This document shows, piece by piece, positions 6,999 to 9,063 of a stretch of DNA of 9,063 nucleotides. The position numbers and the translations under genes are program-made. The notes under the pieces are model-generated. The model was not told where the DNA came from. It did no database searches and was given only the letters and a program-made list of their open reading frames with translations. The stretch covers positions 1 to 9,063 of the forward strand of contig CALLKE010000214.1 in NCBI GenBank assembly GCA_938008555.1, written 5' to 3'. Every line of letters starts with the position of its first letter. Position 1 is the first letter of the stretch. Source of the stretch: an uncultured Pedobacter sp. Lineage in GTDB: Bacteria; Bacteroidota; Bacteroidia; Sphingobacteriales; Sphingobacteriaceae.

Positions 6999-7027
6999 TT
7001 GACACTATGTTATTTTCATTATATAAA
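6999..7027 (+). promoter_or_regulatory. near-consensus sigma-70 promoter of the 23S rRNA gene
   Basis: TTGACA at 6999-7004, then exactly 17 bases, then TATAAA at 7022-7027 (one mismatch to TATAAT). Transcription would start near 7034, leaving a leader of about 135 nt before the mature 23S 5' end. It is by far the strongest promoter in the window and is what would be expected if the 23S gene is transcribed apart from 16S. Confidence 0.85.
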
Positions 7028-7119
7028 GTTCCTCATGTCGCGACAAACAAAGTTTTGTTCGACGTTTGAAAAGTATATAAAAGAAAAATTAAAAATGAAA
7101 TTTTAAGCTGAAATGTAAA

Positions 7120-7142
7120 ATCAGTTCTATACGCGAACTGGT
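7120..7142 (+). other. hairpin in the 23S rRNA leader
   Basis: ATCAGTTC (7120-7127) pairs with GAACTGGT (7135-7142), eight pairs including one T-G, around a 7-nt loop. It lies about 30 nt before the mature 23S 5' end. It may take part in precursor folding or processing. Another imperfect stem is possible at about 7041-7062. Confidence 0.5.
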
Positions 7143-7169
7143 CAGCAAATTAAATATATTTTAAGAACT

Positions 7170-9063
<1,894 letters not shown>

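Overview
This window looks like a piece of an AT-rich, reduced alphaproteobacterial genome, most likely Rickettsiales and most likely one of the lineages that keep flagellar genes. Three things point there. The 23S rRNA gene has its own promoter and no 16S or spacer tRNAs ahead of it, as in Rickettsiales with split rRNA operons. The order fliL-fliM-DUF6468-motE is alphaproteobacterial. The base composition is AT-rich, with large decayed gaps. The species is not resolved.

Layout. 77-153: tRNA-Val(GAC). 154-2057: about 1.9 kb with no intact gene. Most of its first part is a nearly full-length but ruined IS5-family transposase (405-1442). This is split by a 270-bp insertion with perfect 17-bp terminal inverted repeats and a TA duplication. 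Inside that lies a second element (about 879-1003) with different inverted repeats, so the region is a three-level nest of mobile DNA. 1443-2057 holds only small hairpins and one possible structured segment.

2058-5350, minus strand: a flagellar cluster transcribed as fliL, fliM, a DUF6468 protein and motE. Together these cover the basal-body/stator accessory protein FliL, the C-ring switch protein FliM, and two membrane-anchored alphaproteobacterial motility proteins. FliM lacks the usual N-terminal CheY-binding motif.

5487-6953, plus strand: a 54-residue zf-CHCC (NDUFS6-like) zinc-finger protein, divergent from the flagellar cluster, followed by aspartate kinase (lysC), whose C-terminal ACT domains have lost the usual effector-binding signature. 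A weak hairpin terminator follows. A near-consensus sigma-70 promoter (TTGACA, 17 bp, TATAAA) then drives the 23S rRNA gene, which starts near 7170 and runs off the window after roughly two thirds of its length.

I found no wholly new multi-gene system. The strongest non-routine observation is the nested insertion: removing the 270 bp, leaving one TA, rejoins the old transposase reading frame exactly.
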